From contig JAKVLB010000006.1 of assembly GCA_022484595.1 (NCBI GenBank), forward strand, positions 62,001 to 126,000: a DNA stretch of 64,000 nucleotides, given 5' to 3'. A program made the translations under genes and the position numbers. Positions 7,582 to 15,518 of this stretch are shown here, piece after piece; the stretch's first letter is position 1; each line of letters begins with the position of its first letter. The notes below the pieces were generated by a model that was given only the letters and a program-made list of their open reading frames with translations, did not search any database and was not told the DNA's origin. This DNA is from Mageeibacillus sp. (GTDB lineage Bacteria; Bacillota; Clostridia; Saccharofermentanales; Saccharofermentanaceae).

Positions 7582-9417
7582 ATGGCAAAAAGAGTGTTTT
7601 TAATTGTTCTGGACAGCTTCGGTATCGGAGAAGCTCCCGATGCTGCGGAATTCGGCGACTCCGGGAGCAACACGCTTGCCGCAGTCCTGTCTTATTCTGA
7701 CGCACCGTTCACAAACCTCGCGCGAATGGGTCTTCTGTCGATAGACGGCGAAAATGATGCCAGAATAACAGCTTACAAACGCGCTCAGCAATGCCTGCCG
7801 CCGCCTATCGGCTCGTACGGACGTGTGCGCGAATTATCACGCGGCAAAGACTCAACCGTCGGACACTGGGAGATGTGCGGCATAATATCCGAGGCTCCCC
7901 AACCGACTTATCCGAACGGCTTCCCGGACAAGATCCTGAATCAGATAAAACAGATTACCGGTAGAGACATACTTTGCAACAGACCTTACAGCGGTACCGA
8001 CGTAATCCGCGACTATGGCGACGAACACGTGGCGACGGGCTCTCTCATAGTTTACACTTCTGCTGACAGTGTCCTTCAGGTTGCTGCGCACGAGGACGTA
8101 ATTCCCGTTGACGAATTATACAGGATCTGCGGCGGCATACGGGAGATCATGACAGACGACAATGCCGTCGGACGTGTTATCGCGCGCCCGTTCACAGGCA
8201 CTTCCGGAAACTATACAAGAACTCCTCGCCGACACGACTTTTCTCTGCCCGCACCGTCATCTACAGCCCTTGACGCTCTCAAAGTCGAGGGCTTTGACGT
8301 GATATCAATAGGGAAAATATCAGATTTGTTCGCCGGACGCGGCATCACAGAAACATACCCGACCCACGGAAACACAGAAGGCATTGCCAGAATCAAAGAG
8401 ATGATGAACCGCGATTTTACAGGACTCTGTTTTGCAAATCTCGTGGATTTCGATATGCTTTACGGACATCGTAACAACATCGAAGGTTACGCACTCGCCA
8501 TGCACGAATTCGACAGCGCTCTCGGTGATATCATATCGTCGCTCAAAGATGACGATCTGCTGATGATAACAGCCGACCACGGCTGCGACCCGTCGACCGC
8601 ATCGACCGACCATTCGCGCGAGTGCATCCCGCTTCTTATGTTCGGCGATAATCACAGAGTCGCGCATAACCTTGGTGAGCTTATAGGTTTCGGAAACATC
8701 TCAGACTATGTGATAAACGCGCTGATGGAACGCAGAGAGCCGCATATATATGAACCGGAGACAGACTCTCATAAAACAGTGCCCTCGGACATTATGAGTT
8801 ATGTAGATCTCACAAATCTCAAGGTCACCGCTACAAAGAAAGATATAGAGACTCTCATTACTAAGGCTGTCAGCGAGGGCTGTGCAAGCGTATGCATCCC
8901 CCCATGCTTCGTCCCGGAGGCAAAACAGATTTCTGCCGGACGCATAGCCATATGCACAGTAATCGGTTTCCCTAACGGCTACCAGACCACAGCCGCCAAG
9001 TTGTTCGAGGCCGCGGACGCCTGCGACAACGGAGCATCTGAAATTGATATGGTTATAAACACCTGCTTCCTGAAGTCACACCTGACTGCACAGGTGCAGA
9101 ATGAAATAGAGCTTATCGCACAGGTTGTACATGATAAAGGCGCAATTCTTAAAGTAATAATCGAGACCTGCAACCTCTCCCGTGACGAGATCTCCGATAT
9201 GTGCAAAATCGTCTCAGAAAGCGGCGCTGACTTCATCAAGACTTCCACCGGTTTCGGTTCGGAAGGCGCAACTGTTGAGAACGTAAGACTTATGGCTGAA
9301 GAATGTTCCGGAAACATCAGAATCAAGGCTGCCGGCGGTATAAGAACCAGAGATACGGCAGCTGCGATGATTGAAGCAGGTGCTTCAAGAATCGGTGCGT
9401 CAAAACTGGGAGACTGA
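7582..9417 (+). CDS. deoB-deoC: Fused phosphopentomutase (DeoB) - deoxyribose-phosphate aldolase (DeoC)
   Basis: One uninterrupted 611-codon frame encodes two consecutive enzymes of deoxyribose catabolism. Residues 1 to about 385 are DeoB, which interconverts (deoxy)ribose 1- and 5-phosphate: LDSFGIG with metal-binding Asp 11, DSGSNTL, KDSTVGHWEM, NLVDFDMLYGHR, and TADHGCDP plus TDHSRE. Residues about 404-611 are DeoC, which cleaves deoxyribose 5-phosphate to glyceraldehyde 3-phosphate and acetaldehyde: EIDMVIN (Asp 489), Schiff-base Lys 553 in FIKTSTGF and Lys 582 in IKAAGG. The usual DHTLLK start of DeoC reads DLTNLK here. GGAGG precedes the ATG. Fusion would let the intermediate pass directly between sites. 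The residues needed in both halves are present, so both are probably active. Confidence 0.94.
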   Translation: MAKRVFLIVLDSFGIGEAPDAAEFGDSGSNTLAAVLSYSDAPFTNLARMGLLSIDGENDARITAYKRAQQCLPPPIGSYGRVRELSRGKDSTVGHWEMCGIISEAPQPTYPNGFPDKILNQIKQITGRDILCNRPYSGTDVIRDYGDEHVATGSLIVYTSADSVLQVAAHEDVIPVDELYRICGGIREIMTDDNAVGRVIARPFTGTSGNYTRTPRRHDFSLPAPSSTALDALKVEGFDVISIGKISDLFAGRGITETYPTHGNTEGIARIKEMMNRDFTGLCFANLVDFDMLYGHRNNIEGYALAMHEFDSALGDIISSLKDDDLLMITADHGCDPSTASTDHSRECIPLLMFGDNHRVAHNLGELIGFGNISDYVINALMERREPHIYEPETDSHKTVPSDIMSYVDLTNLKVTATKKDIETLITKAVSEGCASVCIPPCFVPEAKQISAGRIAICTVIGFPNGYQTTAAKLFEAADACDNGASEIDMVINTCFLKSHLTAQVQNEIELIAQVVHDKGAILKVIIETCNLSRDEISDMCKIVSESGADFIKTSTGFGSEGATVENVRLMAEECSGNIRIKAAGGIRTRDTAAAMIEAGASRIGASKLGD

Positions 9418-9571
9418 GCAGTTTTCCGTAAGAGCATCCTCCGGGGACTTGAGAAATTTTGTTCTTTTTTGTGATTTTTTGTACTTAAGTCCTATTATTG
9501 TCGCAAGTCTTGTGATATAGTATCCTCATTAACGAACATATGAACGCTTTTAGCGTTTACAGGAGGATTCT

Positions 9572-9877
9572 ATGTCACCTTTGGATATGATTATCTTTTT
9601 ATTTTTTATTCTTGTTACGATACGTGCCGCTCTTATGAACATTGACTTCTGGAAGCAGTTTGACGAAGAATGTGCCGAAGAATCAGCTGTTGACATGAGA
9701 AGGTGCTCCGCACAGGCCTCACGTCCCGTCAGTCGAAGATCAGCCTGCCGTACTGTCGAGAAGGTACGTGTCATTCCTGCAGGAATAACGTCCGCAAGAC
9801 CTTGCAGACGTCACGTTATTACTTCTATACCTGAATACACCAATAAGCCAACACATCCGGCAAAGCGCGCAGCATAA
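9572..9877 (+). CDS. Small protein with one membrane segment, uncertain
   Basis: A 101-codon frame preceded by AGGAGG at a good distance (9561-9566). The N-terminus (DMIIFLFFILVTIRAAL) is a likely membrane helix, followed by an acidic patch (DEECAEESA) and an Arg-rich tail with no recognisable domain. A small hairpin (AACGCT-TTT-AGCGTT, 9543-9557) lies just ahead of the ribosome site. Against it: the second half of the frame contains a nested inverted repeat (9784-9820) and the region downstream is also strongly structured, so part of this stretch may be a structured RNA rather than coding sequence. No homologue is recognised. Confidence 0.42.
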   Translation: MSPLDMIIFLFFILVTIRAALMNIDFWKQFDEECAEESAVDMRRCSAQASRPVSRRSACRTVEKVRVIPAGITSARPCRRHVITSIPEYTNKPTHPAKRAA

Positions 9878-9920
9878 GCCCGACCAAGGATTGCTGATTT
9901 GCTTTCCCGTTCTCTTTATA

Positions 9921-10011
9921 ATCCGCCGGATACCCCAGCGATTTGACGTTCCTCCGTAATTATTAACCACACACATACTTATACGTCAAAAGCGCGGGGT
10001 AGCCTACGGAT
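9921..10011. other. Long imperfect inverted repeat (possible structured RNA)
   Basis: The arms 9921-9949 and 9983-10011 can pair over about 24 positions: ATCCG, GG, TACCCC, GCG and TTTGACGT blocks pair with their partners, interrupted by small mismatches and bulges, around a 33-nt loop. There is no T-tract on either side, so a simple terminator is unlikely. It lies between convergent genes. Mismatches in both arms with retained pairing suggest selection on structure, but a decayed mobile repeat is also possible. Confidence 0.5.
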
Positions 10012-10032
10012 TCTTACCAATATGCATAGTTT

Positions 10033-10971
10033 TCAGAACGAGACCTGGTTTTTCCCTTCGCGCTTCGACTTGTTCAATTTGCGTTCAGTGATTGACAGAA
10101 GCTCTGATACATCGGGATTGGTCTTGTCAAATGTTGCAAGACCGACAGATATTGTGACTTTCTCGCGCTTACCGTCAAGAATAATAGGAGTGCCGGCAAT
10201 AAGGTCAACTAATCTTTTCGCTGCTCCGAGCGCCTTCATCTTGTCCGAATCAAGAAGCAGAATAGCAAACTCATCTCCGCCGGTTCTGAAGCACGTGTCC
10301 GACTTCTTTGTGTTGGACAGCAGAATCTCGGCGATTGTCTTAAGCACAATGTCACCGTTCTGCTGCCCGTATTGGTCGTTTATCGTCTTCATATCATCTA
10401 CATCAATTACCGCAAGCGAGAAAGTACTGTCGTCCTCACGTTCTTCGTAGAGACTGACAAGCTTGTCTATCTTCTCGTAGAAGTGCCTTCTGTTGTAAAG
10501 TCCGCTCATATCATCAACGCGGGCAAGAAGTTCCATCTTACGGTAAGAACGCTCAAGTTCCTTCTCAAGAAGCTTCTGGTTGGTGACATCCTTGCTGGTG
10601 CCCCATGTGCCGATAATATCACCGTTATCATCGTAAAGCGGGTACTTCGATGCCAGAAAATATCTTACATTATCATCGTCCAGGACAAGTTCTTCGGTAA
10701 CATTGAGGATCGCCTGGCCGGAAGCCATGACAGTGATTTCTGTATCACGTGCCGACTGAGCAAAGTCCTTCGGGAAAAAGTCAAAATCCGTCTTTCCGAT
10801 TACATCCTCCGGCTTTCTCATTCCAAGCTGCTGAACATGTCCAAGACTGTTCCAGATGAATCTCGAATTGCAATCCTTGAAATACACTGTGTCCATTGAG
10901 TACTTGCAGATTGTATTTAATACTATCTTGTCAATTTCTTTTCTGTTGGCCGGATCGGTGTAATCTGTCAT
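10033..10971 (-). CDS. PAS-GGDEF diguanylate cyclase
   Basis: A 312-residue soluble signalling protein. The ATG at 10971 is preferred: GGAGGG lies directly before it, whereas an ATG at 10983 contains that site. A PAS domain spans about residues 15-125 (VYFKDCNSRFIWNS, GKTDFDFFP, DDDNVRYFLASKYPLYDD and the PAC-like IIGTWGTSKDVT). A GGDEF domain spans about 150-312 with DDMSGLYNRRHF and an intact GGDEF in RTGGDEFAI, consistent with cyclic di-GMP synthesis from GTP. No RxxD-type inhibitory motif is obvious upstream of GGDEF. No membrane segment, so the PAS domain senses a cytoplasmic cue. It directly follows the saccharopine-dehydrogenase-like gene (14-nt gap). Confidence 0.92.
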   Translation of the reverse strand: MTDYTDPANRKEIDKIVLNTICKYSMDTVYFKDCNSRFIWNSLGHVQQLGMRKPEDVIGKTDFDFFPKDFAQSARDTEITVMASGQAILNVTEELVLDDDNVRYFLASKYPLYDDNGDIIGTWGTSKDVTNQKLLEKELERSYRKMELLARVDDMSGLYNRRHFYEKIDKLVSLYEEREDDSTFSLAVIDVDDMKTINDQYGQQNGDIVLKTIAEILLSNTKKSDTCFRTGGDEFAILLLDSDKMKALGAAKRLVDLIAGTPIILDGKREKVTISVGLATFDKTNPDVSELLSITERKLNKSKREGKNQVSF

Positions 10972-10985
10972 AGTTCCCTCCATTA

Positions 10986-12248
10986 TCAGAGCATTGAGCT
11001 GTCTGATTCCTTAATCTCTATGCCGGCTGATATCATTGCATTGTAGAGAAGCTCACTGTTGAAAGCCGCCGGCGTATACACACCGGACTTCATCCATTTA
11101 TCATTACACATAAGCTTCACCGCTTCGATTATCACAGTGCCTTCTATATAATCCGATGCACTTACTCCGTATTCTTTCCTGTAAAAATCGTTGTCAAGGG
11201 CAATCTTGAACAGTCTGGTTGAGATATCACCGCCATTCTCGCCGGTTATGTAAATCTCATAGCAAGCTTCACCGCTGAGCACTTCTGATGTCCTGTCTTT
11301 CAACCGTGCCGGAGCACTCATCTTCGGGAGCACTTCAGCCACCAGATCTATCGGTGCAATGCTTACGCTTCCCACCTTGACCGGATTGTCGGACAGGAGT
11401 CCGAGATCACGGAGAATATCTATCTTTGCCTTTGGCGCCACATGTTCATCAGGCTTGATACCCGGTTCAAAAAATCTTGCGTTTCCTACCTCGGGAATTT
11501 CCTTTATCAGATCACTGATAATCGGGCTGTTTGAAAGGAAAACCGAAGTTCCGTTTGAAGACTTCTTCTCGACCGAGAATGCTTCAGCGGCCTTGGGAAG
11601 ATTGTTCTCGACATAAAATACCGGATGCTTTGTTCCTATTGAAAGATTTGACGTCAATGGTCTGATGTCCTCCGAGTACAAAACGTCGCTGTCATCTATT
11701 TCTTCTGTTCTGACGCCTGATCCGGATACACCCTTCACCACACAGATATCGACGTTCTTAACCCTGCTGAATGTCTGTTTCCCGAGTTTCTTGACAATCG
11801 TTGCAATCGCTCCCGGCATCATTCCCGCGCCGCATACCGCAGTCTTCTGAATCTTCTGAAAATCGCTGAACTTTGTAAACTGTTCTGAAAGAAGAGATGT
11901 CGATGACGGCTCTGGCGGAACACCGAAAAGCTTGCCGTCGATATATGACGCATTGGCCTTTATCGCGAGATTCATGGCATCAATCGACAGTTCAGGCGGC
12001 AGAAGATTGATTACGACCTCCGGCGCGATGATCTTAATCATCATCATGGCGCCTTCCGCGTTGGATACATCTATTCCTGAAGTCGTAACTCTTACGCCCT
12101 TACTCTCGGCAAGCTTCTTAAGCTCGTCACATTCTTCCTTGTGTCTGGAAGCAAGGCATATGCCGGATGCATATGTCTTGTTCTCGCAAAGTTCCAAAAG
12201 CAATCGCTTTGTTATCTCATTACATCCCAATATAAGTAAGCGCTTCAT
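10986..12248 (-). CDS. Saccharopine dehydrogenase-family oxidoreductase
   Basis: A 420-residue protein beginning with a Rossmann fold (RLLILGCNEITKRLL; the glycine pattern is GCNEI rather than GxGxxG), followed by VVINLLPPELS and YIDGKLFG, and a middle segment AVCGAGMMPGAIA typical of the Lys1/LYS9-like fold. The C-terminal half (DKWMKSGVYTPAAFN) also fits this superfamily, in which a Pro near the end closes the substrate site. Members make or oxidise secondary amines such as saccharopine or carboxynorspermidine; which substrate applies here cannot be told. Located upstream of, and probably co-transcribed with, the PAS-GGDEF gene. Confidence 0.8.
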   Translation of the reverse strand: MKRLLILGCNEITKRLLLELCENKTYASGICLASRHKEECDELKKLAESKGVRVTTSGIDVSNAEGAMMMIKIIAPEVVINLLPPELSIDAMNLAIKANASYIDGKLFGVPPEPSSTSLLSEQFTKFSDFQKIQKTAVCGAGMMPGAIATIVKKLGKQTFSRVKNVDICVVKGVSGSGVRTEEIDDSDVLYSEDIRPLTSNLSIGTKHPVFYVENNLPKAAEAFSVEKKSSNGTSVFLSNSPIISDLIKEIPEVGNARFFEPGIKPDEHVAPKAKIDILRDLGLLSDNPVKVGSVSIAPIDLVAEVLPKMSAPARLKDRTSEVLSGEACYEIYITGENGGDISTRLFKIALDNDFYRKEYGVSASDYIEGTVIIEAVKLMCNDKWMKSGVYTPAAFNSELLYNAMISAGIEIKESDSSML

Positions 12249-12510
12249 AGTAAATCGCCTTTCAAAAATTATTTATTTATTTTACTTAAGGCAGGACAAT
12301 TCATCAACTCGAAATAAGTATATTTTTCGCATAAAAATAACGTGCCAATATGTAACAATTCATTAGTTCGGATAAACACGCCGTTAAGCTGCATAACATA
12401 AACGGCATTTCTGCGAAAGATTCTGAATGTTTGAATCATTTACCGCAATGTCCGTCCGGCGTAGTATAATTATGTTTTCACTTAGAACATGAAACAGTAA
12501 GGAGAATGTT

Positions 12511-13302
12511 ATGAACAAGATTGTAAAGAGATTACTTTCAACTGCACTTATCGGAGCACTTACGCTCGGAATGTGCGCGTGCTCAACAAAGAGCAACTCA
12601 CTGACAGTTGAAGATGGCAAGCTGATTATGGCCACAAACGCTTTCTTCCCGCCTTATGAGTATCACGATGACAATGATGCCATCACGGGTATTGATGTCG
12701 AGATTGCACAGGCAGTAGCAGACAAGCTCGGTCTTGAGCTTGTTATCGAGGATGTTGAGTTTGATTCCATCATCGCAGGCGTTCAGTCAGGCAAGTACGA
12801 TATCGGCTGCGCAGGAATGACTGTTACTGAAGACAGACTTAAGTCTGTAAACTTCTCAACACCTTACGCTACAGGAATCCAGTCGGTAATTGTTGCCGAT
12901 GATTCCGCGATTACAGACATTGATACTCTGTTGTCTGGCGATTACATCGTAGGCGTTCAGTCAGGAACTACAGGAGACATCTATATGTCTGCTTCCGCTG
13001 AAGACGGCGGTGTCGGTGAAGACAGAGTCGACCGTTATTCAAAAGGCAACGATGCGGTTGTAGCTCTGATGAGCGGCAAGGTTGATGCGGTCGTTATCGA
13101 TAATCAGCCGGCCCAGGCTTTCGTCGCTGCCAACGACGGACTTAAGATTCTTGACACACCTTATGCTCAGGAAGATTACGCAATGGCTGTAAACAAGGAC
13201 AACGAAGAACTCTTGGATAAGATCAACGCTGCATTGGCAGAACTTCAGTCTGACGGAACAATCGATTCCATCATCAACAAGTACATTCCCGCGCAGAGCT
13301 GA
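12511..13302 (+). CDS. Polar amino acid ABC transporter, substrate-binding lipoprotein
   Basis: A 263-residue family 3 solute-binding protein. The N-terminus has a basic start, a hydrophobic core (LLSTALIGALTLG) and Cys residues in MCACS suited to lipid attachment, so it is anchored to the outer face of the membrane. The mature part has ATNAFFPPYEY, GIDVEIAQAVADKLGL, DSIIAGVQSGKYDIGCAGM and DAVVIDNQPAQ, the usual sequence of a polar amino acid binder (glutamine/cystine/arginine class). AAGGAG lies before the ATG. First gene of an importer operon; a strong hairpin between it and the permease gene fits the usual excess of binding protein over membrane parts. Confidence 0.93.
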   Translation: MNKIVKRLLSTALIGALTLGMCACSTKSNSLTVEDGKLIMATNAFFPPYEYHDDNDAITGIDVEIAQAVADKLGLELVIEDVEFDSIIAGVQSGKYDIGCAGMTVTEDRLKSVNFSTPYATGIQSVIVADDSAITDIDTLLSGDYIVGVQSGTTGDIYMSASAEDGGVGEDRVDRYSKGNDAVVALMSGKVDAVVIDNQPAQAFVAANDGLKILDTPYAQEDYAMAVNKDNEELLDKINAALAELQSDGTIDSIINKYIPAQS

Positions 13303-13343
13303 TGATTCGGCAGCGGGCAGTACAGCTCACATAAAAGCTTAAC

Positions 13344-13381
13344 AAAAGAGACGGAAATAGTGCTTTATTTCCGTCTCTTTT
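13344..13381 (+). terminator. Intra-operon hairpin between binding protein and permease genes
   Basis: AAAAGAGACGGAAATA (13344-13359) pairs perfectly with 13366-13381 over 16 bp around a 6-nt loop, with T's at the 3' end. It would act as a partial terminator or as a 3' stabilising structure for the binding-protein message. Confidence 0.8.
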
Positions 13382-13429
13382 CTTTATAAAATAGATTAGG
13401 CTTTTATGGCCCGCAAACGGAGGACACAG

Positions 13430-14179
13430 ATGGACTGTATTTCACTGTCAATAACTGAATGGTTTCAGAATCTTAAGGATGATTTCCTTTTGAATTTTGT
13501 CGAGGAAGGACGATATATGTATATCGTCAAGGGCCTTGGAATAACGCTTGAGGTAACGTTTTTCGCTACTCTGATCGGAATTCTGCTTGGCGTAGTCGTT
13601 GCAATGATAAGGTCATCTCACGATAAGCTTGAAGAGGAGATGCGTCCGGGATTCGGGAGAAGCGTGCTGGCGTTGCTTAACGCAATCGCGAGAATATATC
13701 TTACAATCATTCGCGGCACCCCTACCGTCGTACAGCTGATGATTGCCTATTTCATCATTTTCGCGTCATCAAACAATAAGGTTCTTATTGCGATACTGGC
13801 ATTCGGCATAAACTCCGGCGCGTACGTTGCTGAGATAATCAGATCCGGAATAATGAGCATAGACCCCGGACAGTTCGAAGCCGGAAGATCTCTGGGATTC
13901 AATTACCTTCAGACAATGCTTTACATAGTCATTCCGCAGGCTTTCAAGACTGTGCTTCCTGCGCTCGCAAACGAGTTCATCGTTCTGATAAAAGAGACTT
14001 CTGTATCCGGCTACGTCGGACTTCAGGATCTCACCAAGGGCGGAGATATCATCAGGTCGCGCACCTATTCCGCCTTTATGCCGCTGCTTGCCGTGGCCTT
14101 TATATATCTTGTAATCGTAATGTTCTTCACCAAGCTGGTGACAATTCTCGAGAGGAGGCTGCGTAACAGTGAGCGCTGA
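13430..14179 (+). CDS. Polar amino acid ABC transporter permease (HisM/GlnP type)
   Basis: A 249-residue inner membrane component. The start at 13430 is chosen because CGGAGG lies seven bases upstream; a longer frame from 13406 would include that site. It has about five membrane segments and the EAA-type coupling loop ([21 protein letters not shown]) which contacts the ATPase. [13 protein letters not shown] and [14 protein letters not shown] are hallmark segments of the polar amino acid permease family. It overlaps the ATPase gene by 11 nt. Confidence 0.94.
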   Translation: MDCISLSITEWFQNLKDDFLLNFVEEGRYMYIVKGLGITLEVTFFATLIGILLGVVVAMIRSSHDKLEEEMRPGFGRSVLALLNAIARIYLTIIRGTPTVVQLMIAYFIIFASSNNKVLIAILAFGINSGAYVAEIIRSGIMSIDPGQFEAGRSLGFNYLQTMLYIVIPQAFKTVLPALANEFIVLIKETSVSGYVGLQDLTKGGDIIRSRTYSAFMPLLAVAFIYLVIVMFFTKLVTILERRLRNSER

Positions 14180-14921
14180 CAGCAATGACATTCTTATATC
14201 CGTAAAGGATTTGAAGAAATACTACAACGGCGAAGCAATCAAAGCTCTGGATGGAATTACCGATGACATCCGGCGCGGAGAGGTGGTTGTTATTATCGGA
14301 CCTTCAGGCTCCGGCAAATCAACTTATCTTCGTTCGCTCAACCTTCTGGAGCGTCCTACAGACGGCACAATTACATTTGACGGGATTGATATAACCTCGC
14401 CCAAGACAGACATCAACAATCTGAGGCAGAAGATGGGAATGGTTTTCCAGCACTTCAATCTCTTCCCGCACCTTACAATAATGCGCAACATGACTCTGGC
14501 GCCTATGAAGCTGCTTGGTCTGTCCGGAGAAGAAGCCGAGAAGCGGGCAATGGAACTTCTCACCAAGGTGAATCTGCAGGACAGGGCGCAGTCTTATCCG
14601 TCTCAGCTTTCCGGCGGGCAGAAGCAGCGTATAGCTATTGTACGTGCACTGATGATGCAGCCTGAAGTAATGCTTTTCGATGAGCCGACGAGTGCCCTTG
14701 ACCCTGAAATGGTCGGTGAAGTTCTTGAGGTAATGAAGCAGCTCGCAACTGACGGCATGACGATGGTCTGTGTCACTCATGAGATGGGCTTCGCGAAAGA
14801 AGTAGCCTCACGGGTGATTTTTATGGACAGCGGAACTGTGATCGAGCAGAACACGCCGGCAGAGATTTTCTCCAATCCTAAGAATGAGAGACTCCGCTCC
14901 TTTCTTTTAAAAGTGCTCTGA
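14169..14921 (+). CDS. Polar amino acid ABC transporter ATPase (GlnQ/HisP type)
   Basis: A 250-residue ATPase starting at a GTG (14169) preceded by GAGGAGG. Motifs: Walker [11 protein letters not shown]-loop [11 protein letters not shown], signature [15 protein letters not shown], Walker [14 protein letters not shown], and the H-loop in [10 protein letters not shown]. This matches the GlnQ family in length and sequence. Overlaps the permease gene, so the two are translationally coupled. Confidence 0.96.
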   Translation: MSADSNDILISVKDLKKYYNGEAIKALDGITDDIRRGEVVVIIGPSGSGKSTYLRSLNLLERPTDGTITFDGIDITSPKTDINNLRQKMGMVFQHFNLFPHLTIMRNMTLAPMKLLGLSGEEAEKRAMELLTKVNLQDRAQSYPSQLSGGQKQRIAIVRALMMQPEVMLFDEPTSALDPEMVGEVLEVMKQLATDGMTMVCVTHEMGFAKEVASRVIFMDSGTVIEQNTPAEIFSNPKNERLRSFLLKVL

Positions 14922-14950
14922 GCTTTGTGTCAGCGACACGAATTACCGGA

Positions 14951-15511
14951 TCATTCCAGCGGTGCTTTCAAAGTAGCGTCGTATGAGTAATTTTCGAGAT
15001 AGTCCGGCCCTTTCTGGATTTCGGTTCCGGACAGTCCCGGGTATCCGAGCTGTCTCATAACTTCGTATATGACTATGGCACAGGCGTTGGACAGATTCAG
15101 ACATCTGCAGTCCGGTGTCATCGGTATCCTGAAACACCTGTCCATATTGGCGCGCAGAATCTCGCACGGTATTCCTGTACTCTCCTTGCCAAAGACAAGG
15201 TATATTCTGCGGTCAGGGGCGATTGAACCGAATCTTATGTCTGACGGTGCCGTTTTGCCGTATCTCGTCATAAAGAAGTACGCTCCGTCTGAGTTATCCT
15301 CTATGAAATCTTCATAATTCTCATAAAGCGCATAATCCGCCCATGTTATATGATTTGTTGTCGCACGTTTAAACCGCCTGTCCTCGATATCGAAGCCAAG
15401 CGGTTTTATTATGTGAAGTCCGCAGCCGGCGGCAACACATGTTCTCATTATATTTCCTGTGTTCTGCGGTATCTCTGGCTCGAAAAGAACCACATTTACT
15501 CTCTCATTCAT
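14951..15511 (-). CDS. trmL: tRNA (cytidine/uridine-34 2'-O)-methyltransferase TrmL
   Basis: A 186-residue SPOUT-class enzyme that methylates the wobble 2'-hydroxyl of certain leucine tRNAs using S-adenosylmethionine. It shows the knot-forming motifs EPEIPQNTGNIMRTC at the start, YLVFGKESTGIP in the middle and RIPMTPDCRCLNLSNACAI at the end. Slightly longer than E. coli TrmL because of a C-terminal tail. It begins eight bases after the stop of the Na/phosphate transporter gene and is probably translated from the same message. Confidence 0.93.
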   Translation of the reverse strand: MNERVNVVLFEPEIPQNTGNIMRTCVAAGCGLHIIKPLGFDIEDRRFKRATTNHITWADYALYENYEDFIEDNSDGAYFFMTRYGKTAPSDIRFGSIAPDRRIYLVFGKESTGIPCEILRANMDRCFRIPMTPDCRCLNLSNACAIVIYEVMRQLGYPGLSGTEIQKGPDYLENYSYDATLKAPLE

Positions 15512-15518
15512 CCTTTGC

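Noticed and set aside
9550-9774. 74-codon minus-strand frame opposite the small membrane frame
   Set aside because: No ribosome site; the plus-strand frame has a better one. Neither is certain.
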